NCBI GenBank assembly: GCA_015680685.1
Contig: MNCI01003297.1
Coordinates: 594,726-658,725, forward strand
Length of the DNA stretch: 64,000 nt
Direction of reading: 5' to 3'
DNA from: Gnetum montanum
Lineage: Eukaryota > Streptophyta > Gnetopsida > Gnetales > Gnetaceae
In this document: piece after piece, positions 1 through 11,476 of the stretch
Layout: each line of letters starts with the position of its first letter
Position numbering within the stretch: position 1 is the first letter of the stretch
Notes under the pieces: generated by a model
What the model was told of the DNA's origin: nothing
Database searches by the model: none
Seen by the model: the letters and a program-made list of their open reading frames with translations, nothing else
Made by a program: the position numbers and the translations under genes

Positions 1-1932
1 TAAAATCCAACGCTAATGGTAATAGTGAAGGTGGTGCTGATGCAAGGATCATAATGGATGGGGATGTAGTTTCTTTCAATAGCAACGAAGTTGGAAACGT
101 CGACATTTGTAGGGCAAGAACAAGTCAACAGGTGGAGTTCAAAACATTTCCAAACAAATCTTCAATTGCCAGAACATGCAGCAACATGCCAAGGGTGTTG
201 AATGAAGTGACAAATCCAACACATGCTTGCCCATCATATTGACACTACTCTTGCCATTGGGAAATGTAGTTGTGGGACAATGAGAAATGTAGCAATGAGG
301 GTAGTGTAGCAACAGGAACATGGTAGCAACAAACCCTTGCACCCGAACTACATCGAAAAAAATTCTGATTGTTGTTTTAACCTCAAGGTTGTGATGAAGT
401 ATTAATAAAAACATTATGTATACTATGGTGGATATAAGTGGTAGCATAAGTTTGGAGAAGTAATATATGCAAAAGTGTCAAAGTTGCAATTTATAGGGAC
501 AAATCTATAGAACTTTACTTGTTCAAAGTAAATTTTCACATGATTAAGTTATACAAAAACCTAATTAAAATTCCTAAATATTTGTATTTGAAAGGACACT
601 TGCCAATTGTGGCATGTATTTTTCCAATTTTTGTAACTTCCTATGATAACTTTTATGATATTTGTTACCAAGGAAACACTTGGCATTTGTAACTTAAATT
701 TCTCATAATCCCCCATGGAGGCTATAACTCCTAAGGTGGTTATAAATTTATATGCCTAAGATATATGTAAGACCCATAACGTCTCATGATTATTGTAACT
801 ACCTTTAGGTCACTATAAAAGGATCTTCAAAGGTAGATTTTGGAGGACAAGATTTGGAAAAAGATAATTGAATATTATTTGTAGGATGGCTTGCTAAAGA
901 AGTCAATTTGGCTATTTTGTTTTAATCCTATGAGTTCTTTTCTTCCCATTTTGTTTTAGTTACTTAGCCAATGGTTTAGATAGTATCATGCTTCATATTT
1001 AATTTTGGGATTTGTCCTAGGTTGCTTTTATAGCTCTATTTTTGTGCAATATTAGACTCCTATTAAGATTTGTTATAGAAGAGCTCATATTGTTGAAAGC
1101 CTCAAGAGTAATTTAATAGTAATGTATTAACAAAATTTCCATGTTTTGAGCATAGAGAATCTAGGAAAATCTTTTGGTATTTTAATAGGACTGAAATAGC
1201 TTCTTTATTTTTAAAGTGTACTACCTTGGTATTTTAATCAAGAAATTGTTAAATTTTTTTGAAAGTTCTATTGAATGTAGTCTTTGACATCTATTAACTA
1301 GCCAAAATAGACACTTGTACTTTGTTGTTTACACAACGATTTTTGGTAGTATAATAAGATTGTCTTTATGAAATTGCTTGTTAAGCTTACAAAGTTTTGA
1401 ATAATTCATAGTTATTAAATTGGGAATATCTTTATTGTGAAGTGTTTCCTTGTGTCAATTTATCTTTCTTAAACATTTGAAATTTTACAAAAATCTACTT
1501 TCTTTTCTTTTCTCTTTCTAAGTCCATTGAATCTCTCTCTATTTTTAGTTTTCTTATGGAAGTTTCTCACTAGGGAAAATTAGGAGTAGTTTGGAAAAAT
1601 TTTGCTCAAATGTTTTTGTGAAATTTTATTTGTTACAAATAGGTATTATAAGGACCATATAGACTAAGTGATTGGATAAAATAGGAACCTTCAACAACTC
1701 ATAGTATTTGACAAAGTTAACTAAATCTCCTTTATGAAAGTCGATTACAATTTATACATAAACCAACCATTTCAAAATTCACAACAACAAACACATACTC
1801 ATGTCTAGTACATTTCATAACTACTAAGTTTATTTGGAGGTATTTGGGCCTTGGTGTTCCTAGAGATCAACAAGCACCTAAACGCTGTTTGGAGAAGCTT
1901 GTTGGGGGTTTGGTCCCAAGCAATTGCTAACA
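1..1932 (+). mobile_element. Element A (Tat-type Ty3/gypsy), 5' LTR, truncated by window start
   Basis: This stretch aligns throughout with 10509-11476 joined to 19317-20267, the right LTR of the same element. Shared landmarks include the TATA-like ctataaaagga, the segment around 948-1020 that reappears at 19318, and the final ~100 bases. The LTR begins before the window: the right copy has about 550 more bases at its start. The end at 1932 (ttgctaaca) is where the two copies stop matching and where a terminal CA occurs. I could not assign a primer-binding site with confidence; tggaactagaaagagg just downstream is a candidate. The full LTR is about 2.4 kb, long as in Tat/Ogre elements. Short open frames inside it are not considered genes. 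Confidence 0.85.
813..822 (+). promoter_or_regulatory. TATA box of element A LTR
   Basis: The motif ctataaaagga lies in a ctcatgattattgtaact context and is conserved in the right LTR at 11323-11332. It is the probable promoter of element A transcription. Position and conservation between LTRs support it; no transcript start can be seen. Confidence 0.5.
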
Positions 1933-1989
1933 ATTATTTTGGAACTAGAAAGAGGATGAAAAATTTGTCATCTAAGTTTATAAGCCTAA

Positions 1990-3400
1990 TAGTCCTAGCA
2001 CACCAATAGTTCTTTATTATTAGTAGTGCTTGGAATAATTAGATACTATTTTCAAGTTGATGACTGAACAAACTGATAGTTTGGAAGATTTCAAGGATTT
2101 TAAAGAAATTATTGATTATAAGACTAATTATTAATTAGAGGAAGAACATAAAAAGGTTTTTGAGTGTGGAATAAGTAGTGGAGTGAAAACCAAAAAGATA
2201 AGAAAATCACCTCTTCTGTCTAGTTTATTAGTCTATAAGAGAAAGTCAATGAAGTATAAAAGTTTAATGATCAAAATGAATTCTAATAGGATGGCAAATC
2301 CTTGGTAAAGAGTTACACATTAGGATTTCAAAACTACAATGATATTGCTAAGGTAGTACAAATATTTGCATGAGCCTTTTATTCTTGGAAAAGCTTACTT
2401 GGCTGAAGAATATATTTACATATTTGACTTAGCTTTGGCTCATGCAAATGTTCAATACCAAGATCAAGCTTGTAGATTGTTTGTAGCAAATTTAAAGGAT
2501 ATGACTTAAATTTTATATTCAAACTTACCAAGTAATAGTATCACAAGTTGGGATGATATGAAGTATCTTTTCTTGGCCTAGTTTTGCAATCAATTGGATT
2601 AACAATTATTGTACTGTGGGCTAATACAAACTAAGCAAGGAGTTAAAGAGTCAATTTGAGATTTCAACATTAAATTTCAAAGAATTTGTGGGCTATTTCA
2701 AAGATAATATAGACCATTAGATGAAGTGTGTAGAGATACTTATCTTAAGGCTATGAATCCCAATATTTCAATCTGGTTTAGAAGAACTCCAAACTTGATA
2801 ACACTGAATGACTACTTTAGTGAAGCTATACAACTAGAAAAACAACTGAATTTGAACAATGAAGAAATTATCACAACTCAAAAAAGAGAAGAAAAAATGA
2901 TGACTTTTGTACAAGATTTTGTTCAACTTAAAGAATCACTAGGACCATCTCGTATTAAGACAGAACAAGAGTTAGAAAGTAGGGAATCTAAAAAAAGATA
3001 GTTAATGAGAGACTTGTTCAACAAAGTGATGAAACTAGAGAATCTTTGGCAAAAGTTAAGATCAAGGAAGAAAAGAAAAATAGAAAATATAAGCATAAAG
3101 ATAATAAGTTAGTAGAATATGAGGATGAAAGTGATGTTGTTATGTACAACTTCCTTAATATTGAATCAAATAATGAGTTATCTAGTGTTCATTATGCAAG
3201 CAAATATTCTAATAATGGATCTAGTGATACTTTGTCTCTATTGACTTCCAAAGAGAATATATCGTTAGATGAAGAGTGTAATAACAATGAAGAAAATGGA
3301 TATAATCTTCGATCAAAAGAAAGTTTAACTACTTCTAGGCCTCCAAATATTATTTTTGATCCAACTACTAACAGAGAAAAATAAAAGTAAAGAAGATCAA
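1990..3400 (+). pseudogene. gag: Element A gag remnant
   Basis: Reading through stops on the plus strand gives a Retrotrans_gag-like capsid region around 2470-2830. It contains the run SITSWDDMKYLFL followed by a helical stretch (DEVCRDTYLKAMNP), typical of the plant gypsy capsid domain. Two open segments remain, 2726-3001 and 3046-3384; the second is acidic and lysine-rich and links to the protease. I see no clear CCHC zinc knuckle. In-frame stops and frame changes show it is inactive. It lies directly after the 5' LTR and before the protease, as expected for gag. Family assignment rests mainly on the downstream pol. Confidence 0.7.
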
Positions 3401-3639
3401 GTAGAGAAAATTACTCAAAATTAGACTTTTAATAATGGATGAAGAAATCAAGCTTTTATGGAGATGGTGAATATGCTTTGATTGAAGATCTTAAACATGT
3501 TAGGGCCAATATCAGCATATATCAATTACTATAGATAGGTGATAATCAAAGAAAATCTTTAGAGTTTATTAAACTTAAAAAGAGAGTTAGAGAGTCAAAG
3601 TTAATCTATGCATCTAACATTTACAAGACAACAAAAACT

Positions 3640-4140
3640 AGCTATGAGTGTACTCTTGATAAAGAAGCTCCTCCTTTTCTTTTGAAAATGAAATTAAAAG
3701 ATAAATATCTTGACAATTGTTTAGTCGATTTTGGAGCTACCTCTACTATTATGCCATTATCTATATGCAAAAAGCTTAGTTTGATTCCTAAAAAATCAAA
3801 AAGAAAGATTGTTCAAGTGGACAAGAGTAGAGTGAAAATTATAGGTCAATTACCCAATGTTCTATTGGAAATCGCTTTTGAACCTCATATAAAAAGTAGA
3901 GTAACTATTCAAGTAGCAGATATACTAGACTTACATAGTCTTTTGTTGAGTAGAAGTTGGAGTAAGAATTTCTTAGGTTATATATCAACAAATTACTCAC
4001 ATATGTGGCTACCTTGGAAAGGGAAACCAAATCAAATATACATATACAGTGAGCCTTTGATGAATGAAAACATTACTTCAAATGGAAAGAATAAAGTTGT
4101 TGAAACAAGAGCTTTTGAAACTACAATTTGTACACTTTAA
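3640..4140 (+). pseudogene. Element A aspartic protease
   Basis: A 152-residue open frame (3682-4140) contains LVDFGATSTIMP near residue 13. This is the retropepsin active site with the usual DSGA changed to DFGA: the catalytic Asp is kept and the following Ser is lost. Downstream IIGQLPNV and a hydrophobic beta-rich segment, then LLLSRSWSKN, correspond to the flap and the ILGRPWL-like motif of gypsy proteases. The enzyme would process the Gag-Pol polyprotein. It sits between gag and an RNase H domain. The ATG at 3682 is only the first Met of the open segment; homology begins slightly upstream at about 3640, so it was probably part of a larger polyprotein. Confidence 0.8.
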
Positions 4141-4152
4141 GAAGTTTCTAAC

Positions 4153-4620
4153 TTGGAAAAAGAGGAATTTCAAGATGGGAGCAAATGGGAATTATATTTT
4201 GATGGTTTTTGTAACTCGAAGGATGCAAGAGTTGGAATAGTATTAGTAAAAGATGATTTTCCAAAAATATTCAAGGCAATTCATCTATCTTTTTCTTGCA
4301 CTAACAACAAGGCCAAATATGAACATTTGTGTATTGGAATTAAGATAATATTTGAAAAAGGAATTAAGGAAATCATCATAAAAGGAGACTCAAGATTAGT
4401 TTGTGAACATATTAAAGGTAATTGTATGGTAAAAAGCTCATTCTTACAATCCTATAAACAACTTATCTACAAAATGTTTGATCAATTTTATCATTATCAA
4501 ATAGAACATACAGGTAGGAAGGACAATTATATAGTAGATGAATTAGCAAAAGTAGCTTCAACATTAGATGTGGAAAAGATAGAAGGTTATGAAGGTATAA
4601 TAATTGAGAATGAATATTAG
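4153..4620 (+). pseudogene. Element A archaeal-type RNase H domain (RVT_3-like), located before RT
   Basis: This is a 155-residue open frame with the full RNase H HI fold signature: LYFDG (first Asp), CTNNKAKYEHL (the Glu in the AEYE-like position), IKGDSRLV (second Asp) and DELAKVAS (final Asp). The pattern matches the archaeal-type RNase H that plant Tat-lineage retrotransposons acquired, not the gypsy RNase H fused to RT. It would degrade the RNA strand of RNA:DNA hybrids during reverse transcription. It follows the protease by 12 bases. The linker after it runs into the N-terminal extension of RT, so in this element it precedes RT, whereas the usual Tat/Ogre order puts it between RNase H and integrase. 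All four catalytic residues are visible. Confidence 0.85.
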
Positions 4621-4940
4621 CCATCAGTACCAGATAACATAAAGCATTTATAAGTATTTGAAGATGATGATCAATTTGTTAGATTCTTAAAGAATAAACA
4701 AAAATTCAAAGGTCAAATCATACTTGAAACAATATCAAGGTTTAAGAAAAATTCAATTCCCAAAAAGGTGATTGATCATGAACATGAATTTAGTAAAAAT
4801 TGGCTTACCAAAAAGGATATACATAATCTAGATGATTAAGCCTATGAAGTAGTGAGTTTTGGATCTATTGAGATACGAAAGATGTTAAATGTCACAAAGA
4901 AAAAGGATTCAATATTGAAGCAAAATTTCTTATTACTCCT
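4621..4940 (+). pseudogene. Element A linker and start of RT N-terminal extension
   Basis: With few stops, the plus strand encodes a polar linker ending in KQNFLLLL just before 4941. After removal of the inserted LTR and one CTCCT copy, the frame continues at 6233 into RK.FKKFAWSYDDL. This is the conserved FAWSYDDL segment upstream of RT in this group of gypsy elements. The region therefore joins the RNase H domain to RT and shows both halves belong to one element. Confidence 0.7.
4936..4940. repeat. Target-site duplication CTCCT, left copy
   Basis: CTCCT directly precedes the LTR start at 4941 and recurs at 6233-6237 directly after its terminal TCATCA. A 5-bp duplication is typical of gypsy integration. 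Confidence 0.85.
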
Positions 4941-5079
4941 TGAAGAAGCACTAAACAGTCAATGTGTCGACTAGGCTGTGTATACGGGGCCTCATATACG
5001 CGGTCATGTTGACGCAGCCCTGTCGACTCATCCCTCCATGCGTTGTTGTGACCTCGTTTACACGGAGCTTGTTTTAGCC

Positions 5080-5087
5080 TATAAATA
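5080..5087 (+). promoter_or_regulatory. TATA box of solo LTR
   Basis: tataaata lies in the GC-richer context gcctataaataagtgg, 139 bases from the LTR start. Equivalent TATA motifs are found in the other Athila LTRs. Confidence 0.5.
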
Positions 5088-5298
5088 AGTGGCCCTCCGC
5101 CACACTTAGGTATCTTTCTATTAGTTGTAGCGAAGACCTTGCAGTTTGTTTCTGTAGGAGTTAGACTATTTTCCCAAGTGCATGCCCGTAGTGTGATGCT
5201 TGTAATTGTACGACACCTTTATTCAAGTGTGATGTACTTGGACGTGCACATGACTGAAAATAAAGATCGAGATTACTTCATCATTGCAACATTCACTT

Positions 5299-5964
5299 NN
5301 NNNNNNNNNNNNNNNNNNNNNNNNNNNNNNNNNNNNNNNNNNNNNNNNNNNNNNNNNNNNNNNNNNNNNNNNNNNNNNNNNNNNNNNNNNNNNNNNNNNN
5401 NNNNNNNNNNNNNNNNNNNNNNNNNNNNNNNNNNNNNNNNNNNNNNNNNNNNNNNNNNNNNNNNNNNNNNNNNNNNNNNNNNNNNNNNNNNNNNNNNNNN
5501 NNNNNNNNNNNNNNNNNNNNNNNNNNNNNNNNNNNNNNNNNNNNNNNNNNNNNNNNNNNNNNNNNNNNNNNNNNNNNNNNNNNNNNNNNNNNNNNNNNNN
5601 NNNNNNNNNNNNNNNNNNNNNNNNNNNNNNNNNNNNNNNNNNNNNNNNNNNNNNNNNNNNNNNNNNNNNNNNNNNNNNNNNNNNNNNNNNNNNNNNNNNN
5701 NNNNNNNNNNNNNNNNNNNNNNNNNNNNNNNNNNNNNNNNNNNNNNNNNNNNNNNNNNNNNNNNNNNNNNNNNNNNNNNNNNNNNNNNNNNNNNNNNNNN
5801 NNNNNNNNNNNNNNNNNNNNNNNNNNNNNNNNNNNNNNNNNNNNNNNNNNNNNNNNNNNNNNNNNNNNNNNNNNNNNNNNNNNNNNNNNNNNNNNNNNNN
5901 NNNNNNNNNNNNNNNNNNNNNNNNNNNNNNNNNNNNNNNNNNNNNNNNNNNNNNNNNNNNNNNN
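5299..5964. other. Assembly gap, 666 N
   Basis: A run of N inside the solo LTR. Comparison with sibling LTRs suggests the true missing length is shorter. Open frames spanning it are artefacts. Confidence 0.99.
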
Positions 5965-6232
5965 AATTCATTTCCTATTGCTTATTAGTTTAATCAAGAT
6001 TATTTTCCATTGTCTCTAGGAGTAGCACTAGTTTAGGATCACATCATACACCTCACTCTAGACCAAACCATATGTGACAAAGAAAATACTAGTCTAGGTG
6101 GGAAGACAGCGAACTGCGATCAACATGTAACTATCTAGATACCACAAATAGCCTGTCCATGGAGTTCGATCGGATTGTGCATGAACGCTCGTATTCGTAT
6201 GGTTGAGTGTAGGGGTACCTCACCACTCATCA

Positions 6233-7010
6233 CTCCTAGAAAATAATTTAAAAAATTTGCTTGGTCTTATGATGATCTTAAAAATTCTGGACGAGAGGTG
6301 ATGACACATAAAATCCCTTAGATAGACGATTATAACACAATTAAGAAAAAAAAAGGAAATTTGATTCATCATTTGAGCCAGCCTTGGAAGCTTAGAACAA
6401 AAAGTTATTGCAAGCTTAAATCATATATCTAGTCTGATATTCAACATGGCTTACTACCCTTGTACTAGTAAGAAATAAGAATGGCGATATTAGACTTTTT
6501 GTGGATTTCAAAAATTTGAATGAAGCCTTGAAAAAGATAAAATACCCACTTTCTAGAATTTATGAGATGTTGATTAAAGTATAAGGTTGTCAAGTATATT
6601 CTTTCTTAGATGGTTTTTTAGGCTATAATTAGATTATGGTAGATAAGGGTGATAGATATAAAACAATAGTTATTACCAAGTGGAGAACTTTTACTTACCA
6701 AAGAATGCCATTTGGACTGTCAAATGTTGGGGCTACTTTTTAAAGAGTAATGGATTTAGCCTTTAAAGGTTTAATAACAAGTTTGTTATGGTTTATTTGG
6801 ATGATATCACCATCTTTTCAAAAAGAAAGGAAGATCATATTTGTCATCTTCAATAATTTTTTGATAGATGTCATGAGTATGGTATTTCATTAAATCCTAT
6901 GAAATGTATCTTTGGGGTTGTTATAGATCTAGAAGTTTACTAGGCCATGTAATCTATCAAGAAGAATGTGCTATAGATAATTCTTGAATTCAAGCAATAT
7001 AGAATATCAA
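6233..7010 (+). pseudogene. pol: Element A reverse transcriptase
   Basis: Translating through stops gives the gypsy RT blocks in order: FAWSYDDL at ~6260; a degraded VRLFVDFKNLNEA around 6490-6530; a FLDGF.GYN-like block at 6605-6640; TYQRMPFGL.NVGAT at ~6690-6740; and the catalytic VYLDDITIFSK at 6788-6820. YLDD retains both metal-binding Asp residues. The ILSNPMKC-like and LLGHVI-like segments follow. The domain copies element RNA into DNA in cytoplasmic particles. Many TAA/TAG codons replace CAA/CAG/TGG, consistent with methylation decay. It belongs to the same polyprotein as the upstream protease and RNase H. Confidence 0.85.
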
Positions 7011-7570
7011 GCATCCTACAAGTAAAAAGTTTCTTAGATATTTCTTTGGAAAGTTAAATTTTGTTAAGAAATTTATTTTTGGATTTACTAAAATTACTAA
7101 ACCTTTGATGCATATGCTAAAGAAAGATGTCCTAGTAGAGAAAAAACCAGAATTAGAGAGAGCCTTAGCAAAAATTAAAAAGGCCATTTAAGAAGCTCCA
7201 TACTTGGTAAATCCAAAATTGAAGGAAGACTTTTGGTTATATACTTTTGCTTCAAATGATATATTTGCCACCTTTTTAACTTAAAAAGATGAAGGACAAG
7301 AGGAATCAATTGGATTTTTTGGGTATTAATTGAAAGGTGCAAAATAAAATTATTCCAACTTAGAAAAATAAGCATTTGCATTCATTAATGCACTTCAACA
7401 TTTCAAATATTATTTGGAAAACTCATTAGTTCACATTATGTTAATAGAGCTTGTAGTTAAACAATTCTTAGCTTAGAATGAAACTAGATTGAAAAGAGGG
7501 AAGTGGCTCATAAAGCTTCAAATTTTCAGAATTTCATTGAAAATATGTAAAACCATTAAATGAATGGGAT
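7011..7570 (+). pseudogene. pol: Element A gypsy-type RNase H
   Basis: After RT the frame gives LRYFFGKLNFVKKF and then the RNase H region: LVNPKLKEDFWLYTFASNDIF near 7207-7270, ESIGFFGY around 7305, and NYSNLEK.AFAFINALQHFKYYL near 7345-7420. These match the RT-connected RNase H of Ty3/gypsy, in which DAS, YS.TEKE and ALxxFRxYL are the conserved landmarks; the Glu position has become a stop (LEK-stop). This is the second RNase H of the element, besides the archaeal-type one upstream. No further RNase H lies between it and integrase. Confidence 0.75.
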
Positions 7571-7639
7571 TAGCCAAGTTAATGGCTGGATAAAATGAAG
7601 TGTGTGTAATAAAGACACATGAAGGAAAATAATTTAACT

Positions 7640-8880
7640 ACAAGTCAAAAGAGAGCTTTCTTAAAAGAGCAAATAAATTTGTGGTTAAAGATGGAATTTT
7701 ATATAGAAAGGATTTTAGAGGGGTTTTGTTGGAATGTATTCACAATGATCAAATTGGTGTTGTCTTAGAACAATTTCATGATCATTCCAATTTATTTTAT
7801 GAATCTCCTAAGTCCACTTTGTAACATATACTTCGTTATGATTTTTATTGGTCTAGTATGTATCAAGATGTTAGTTTGAAAATTCAAAGTTGTTACAAAT
7901 GTCAAATTCATGGTAATAGTGGATAGACCATTTTAGCAATGGAGCTTAGATTTCATTGGTATAATTACTCCTTCAAGAGTTGGACATAAGTTTATTTTCA
8001 CAACAATTGATTACTTTACCAAATGGTCCAAAGCAAAGGCTTAAAGAAAACATTTAGCATTAGACATAGTTAAGTTCTTGGAAGATCATACTCGAAGTTG
8101 TTTTGGTCTACTTGAAGTGTTGATATCTAATAATGGACCTACTTTTTAATCTAAAAAATTTATAACATGGGCATCAGAAAAATCCATCTTTTTATTTTCT
8201 TCAAATTATTATCCTCAAGGAAATGGCTTAGTTGAATCCAAAAATAAAAAGCTTATTTCCTACATTAAGAAGTTGATAGATGGAAATTTAGGAAATTATA
8301 TTGATTACTTGCAATATACATTATGGACTGACCATATTAGATTTAAGAAGGCTATTGGAACATCAACTTATAATTTGGTTTATGGTTTACTTGCTAGAAT
8401 TATGAACAATATTATAAGTTTAGCCTCAGATTTTGTGCAAAAGCATAGTGAGAAAATGGATAAAGATTGAAGTTTCATAACCTTTCTCATTAGAAGAGAA
8501 GCTGAATTGGATAGAGCTAAAGATAATTTACTAAAGAATGCTTCTCAAGTCAGAAGGTGGTTTTGCTAGAAAAGCTCTAAAAAGGACATTTAAGATTGAT
8601 GATCTTATATTATTATGGAATATGAAGAAGCTAAATAAATTTTTAGTAGTATGGATTAGTCCATTTCAGATCAAGAAACAATTATCCGGAGATACATACA
8701 ANAATAGTGGAATTCAAATTGGGCTATTGTATAATGATGGAAAGATAATTAATTTTGGCAAAGTGGCAAAGTTGGTTAGTAGAATTGGTGGGAAATTCAA
8801 ACTTACCTTTCAATATAAAAAGAGATGTAGATTGCTTAGAACATTTATCAATTCAAGGCTTAAGTGGAGAAAGTAAGTGG
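7640..8880 (+). pseudogene. pol: Element A integrase
   Basis: The zinc-binding HHCC region is seen at 7770-7910 (HDHSNLFY..., SCYKCQIHGN). The core follows with DYFTKWSKA at ~8010, ISNNGPTF at ~8130 (the catalytic Asp of DNG is Asn here) and NGLVESKNKKL at ~8223 carrying the third acidic residue. Open segments 8273-8470 and 8538-8876 cover the C-terminal part (WTDHIRFKKAIGTSTYNLVYG, then a basic tail). It would insert element DNA into chromosomes. The Asp-to-Asn change plus stops make it inactive. One ambiguous base is at 8702. Confidence 0.85.
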
Positions 8881-9945
8881 GGTGTTTGAGTGTGAAGTAG
8901 AAATATGGTTATTGGAGAATGAGCAATGAGAAGGCCATTTATCCCATATGTTATGGGATGTTGTCTAGAACATATGTTGAGAACCTATTGTAAGGCAACC
9001 ACCCATGGAGCATCAAGTGAAAGCCCTTGCTTACTTTGGTTTTTCGATAGGTTTAGATTTCTCACTGGTGAACTTTCTATACATTCCATTGTTTGGGGCA
9101 ACTTCCATGAATGTAACACTTAAGATCAAAGAGAGTCTAGTAGAGATGATTCTTGGGGAGAGGCTTTTATGTCTCAAGACACATATGCATCTAATTGGGG
9201 AGAACCTAAAAAATCAGCAACTAAAGAGATGGATGCAAAGGAGACAAAAATAGTTGTTGAAAGCAAAATTGAAGGCCAAGATAAGGCTTCCACTATGTAA
9301 GAAGAGGAAAAAAGGGCATTTAGCACAACTAAAATTATATATAAAAAGCACTCTCAATATGAGAATTCCTAAAAGAGTTTTTTAACTATTCTCTTTCCAT
9401 CCATAGAATAGTTTATATGATATTGAGTTTGTATAGTTTCCTAAATTTTATTAGGAATGAGATTTTTCTTTCATTAAACCTTAAGTTTGGTGAAAGTTTT
9501 CCTCAAAAAAGATTTGTATTTTTGTAAAAATATTAAATAAAGTCTTGTTTTGGTGATGATTTAATTGGTGAGTAATTTTAAACACCAGGATTTCAAAGAA
9601 ATTTTAGGTGGGGAAATGAAATGTTAGCACATTTTATCCATTTTATGTAGCAAGAATATGGAATCAATAGATATGGCAAAATGATATATAAAAATAAAAA
9701 GAGATGTACTTGAAGATTTCGTTTGCTTAAAGTTAAATTTAGCATAAGCCTATTATAGGTCCTTATGTTTAAAGATTTTGGTGGAGATAGTTAACCTAGA
9801 ATAAGCATTTTGATAAAAATTCATGGCTAAGTTAACAACAATTTGACAAGTTTGTAGTTGAGAAAAACACTGCAACGTCATCAAAGGAAGTCCTATGGTA
9901 CTAACTATTGGATACTCCAAAAAATAAAAGCAAATAGTTGAAATT
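8881..9945 (+). other. Element A 3' untranslated or unassigned region
   Basis: About 1.06 kb lies between integrase and the polypurine tract. Two overlapping open frames (8926-9123, 65 codons; 9005-9253, 82 codons) occur but resemble nothing I recognise. The second has a hydrophobic middle (FSLVNFLYIPLFGATS) and a basic tail, so a decayed extra or env-position frame is possible but unsupported. The rest is AT-rich without clear coding. Confidence 0.4.
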
Positions 9946-9955
9946 AGGGGAGGGA
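9946..9955 (+). promoter_or_regulatory. Polypurine tract of element A
   Basis: aggggaggga, followed by atag and then a TG start (tgaaggtctg at 9960). It lies at the position expected for plus-strand DNA priming just upstream of the 3' LTR. Confidence 0.65.
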
Positions 9956-9959
9956 ATAG

Positions 9960-11476
9960 TGAAGGTCTGCAATTGATTTATGAAATAATAACCAAAGTTA
10001 CTGAAATCGCAATAAAGTGGGAGTTAACATTATTAATCAAAATCCTTGCTCCAACAAGGGTAGAAACAATTGACATAGCTCATCATGTTAAACATTGTAT
10101 TATTAAGTAGATTTTTGCTGCCTGCGAAATGACATCTATTCAAGAAGAAAAACAAGAATGGACTGTTATTAGTAACATTACATGATGATTTCTTTTCCCT
10201 GCACAACCATCAAAACCAACAAATATCCTACATGCAGAAATGTAATGATAACAACTACGATTTTTGATGAAAAAGGAGATAACCTAACACGTGACAGCAT
10301 TGGTAGTAGGGCCAAGAAATGTAATGATAACTACGATTTTTGATGAAAAAGGAGATAACCTAACGTGACAGCATTGGTAGTAGGGCCAAGGTAAACTAAA
10401 CAACATAAAAAGATGATTAAAGATTCAATGGTAGTTCAGTCCAGCCAAAGAGGACTAATTACAAACCTTCAAAGAAACAACCAAAATAAGTAAAATGGGC
10501 AGTTGAAAATCTGGCGCCGATGACAATAGCAAAGGCAGTGCCAATGCGAGGACCATGATGGCAGGGGATGCGATTTCTTCCAATAGCGACTAAGTTGGAA
10601 ATGCTGGCATTTCCAGGGCAGGGATGAGTTAATAGGTGAGATTACAACATTTCCAAATAAATCCGCAATTGCCAGAACACGTAGTAATGCGTGAGGGATG
10701 CTTCATGAAGCCATGAATCTAACACATGCTTTTCCATCACGGTGACACTCCTCTCTCCAATGGGCAACCCAGCAATGAGACAATGAGCAATTTGGTGATG
10801 AGGGTAGTGCAACAACAGGAACATGGTGCAACATGGCAGCAGAAAACCCTTGTGCCCAAACTACATTAAAAAAATCACGATTCCTATTTTAAGCTCAAGG
10901 TTGGTGAAGTATTGATAAAAACACTATGTATACTATGGTGGCTATAAGTGGTAGCATACATTTGGAGAAGTAATACATGCACAAGTGTCAAAGTTGCAAT
11001 TTAAAGAAGAGGATCTATAGAACTTTACTTGTTCAAAGTAAATTTTTACATGATTAAGTTGTATAAAAACCTAATTAAAATTCCTAAATATTTGTATTTG
11101 AAAGGACACTTGCCAATTATGGCATGTATTTCTTTAATTTTTGTAATTTCCTATGATAACTTTTATGATATTTGTTACCAAGGAAATACTTGGCAGTCAT
11201 AACTTAAATTTTTCATAATCCCCCATGAAGGCTATAACTGCTAAGATGGTTATAAATTTATATGTGTAAGATATTTGTAAGACCCATAACTTCTCATGAT
11301 TATTGTAACTACCTTAATGTCACTATAAAAGGACCTTCAAAGGTAGATTTTGGGAGAAGATTTTGGAGGGCAAGATTTGGAAAAAGATAATTAAAGATTA
11401 TTTGTAAGATGAGTTGCTAAAGACATCAATTCAATTGTTTTGTTTTAATCTTGTGAGTTCTTTTCTTCCCATTTTT
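9960..11476 (+). mobile_element. Element A 3' LTR, left part
   Basis: It starts after the polypurine tract. From about 10509 it matches window position 1 onward, up to cttccca followed by a T-run at 11476, where the chromovirus LTR begins. The match resumes at 19317. It holds a near-identical 79/74-bp tandem duplication (10237-10389) and the conserved TATA motif at 11323. Confidence 0.85.
10237..10389 (+). repeat. Tandem duplication, 2 copies of ~76 bp
   Basis: The copy at 10237-10315 (79 bp) and the copy at 10316-10389 (74 bp) both begin gaaatgtaatgataac and end gtagtagggccaa. They differ by two small deletions. High identity inside an old LTR suggests a local duplication later than insertion. 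Confidence 0.9.

Larger units (their letters stand above)
4941..6232 (+). mobile_element. Solo Athila-type LTR (gap-containing) inserted in element A pol
   Basis: The LTR starts TGAAGAAGCAC and ends CCACTCATCA, with CTCCT on both sides. Its last ~110 bases match the ends of the Athila LTRs elsewhere in the window (for example 42000-42079). The R/U5-like part (AATAAAGATCGAGATTAC near 5258) matches 31588-32260 in reverse. It contains a TATA box at 5080-5087. An N gap (5299-5964) lies inside, so the nominal 1292 bp depends on gap size; relatives are 835-875 bp. No internal region or second LTR is present, so it is a solo LTR left by LTR-LTR recombination. Confidence 0.9.

Noticed and set aside
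139-447. 102-codon minus-strand frame in the element A LTR (similar one at 10642-10824)
   Set aside because: Lies wholly in LTR sequence; the right LTR copy keeps only part of it and it has no recognisable domain.
5139-5993. Long open frames across the first N gap
   Set aside because: They consist almost wholly of N; the real sequence on both sides is LTR.
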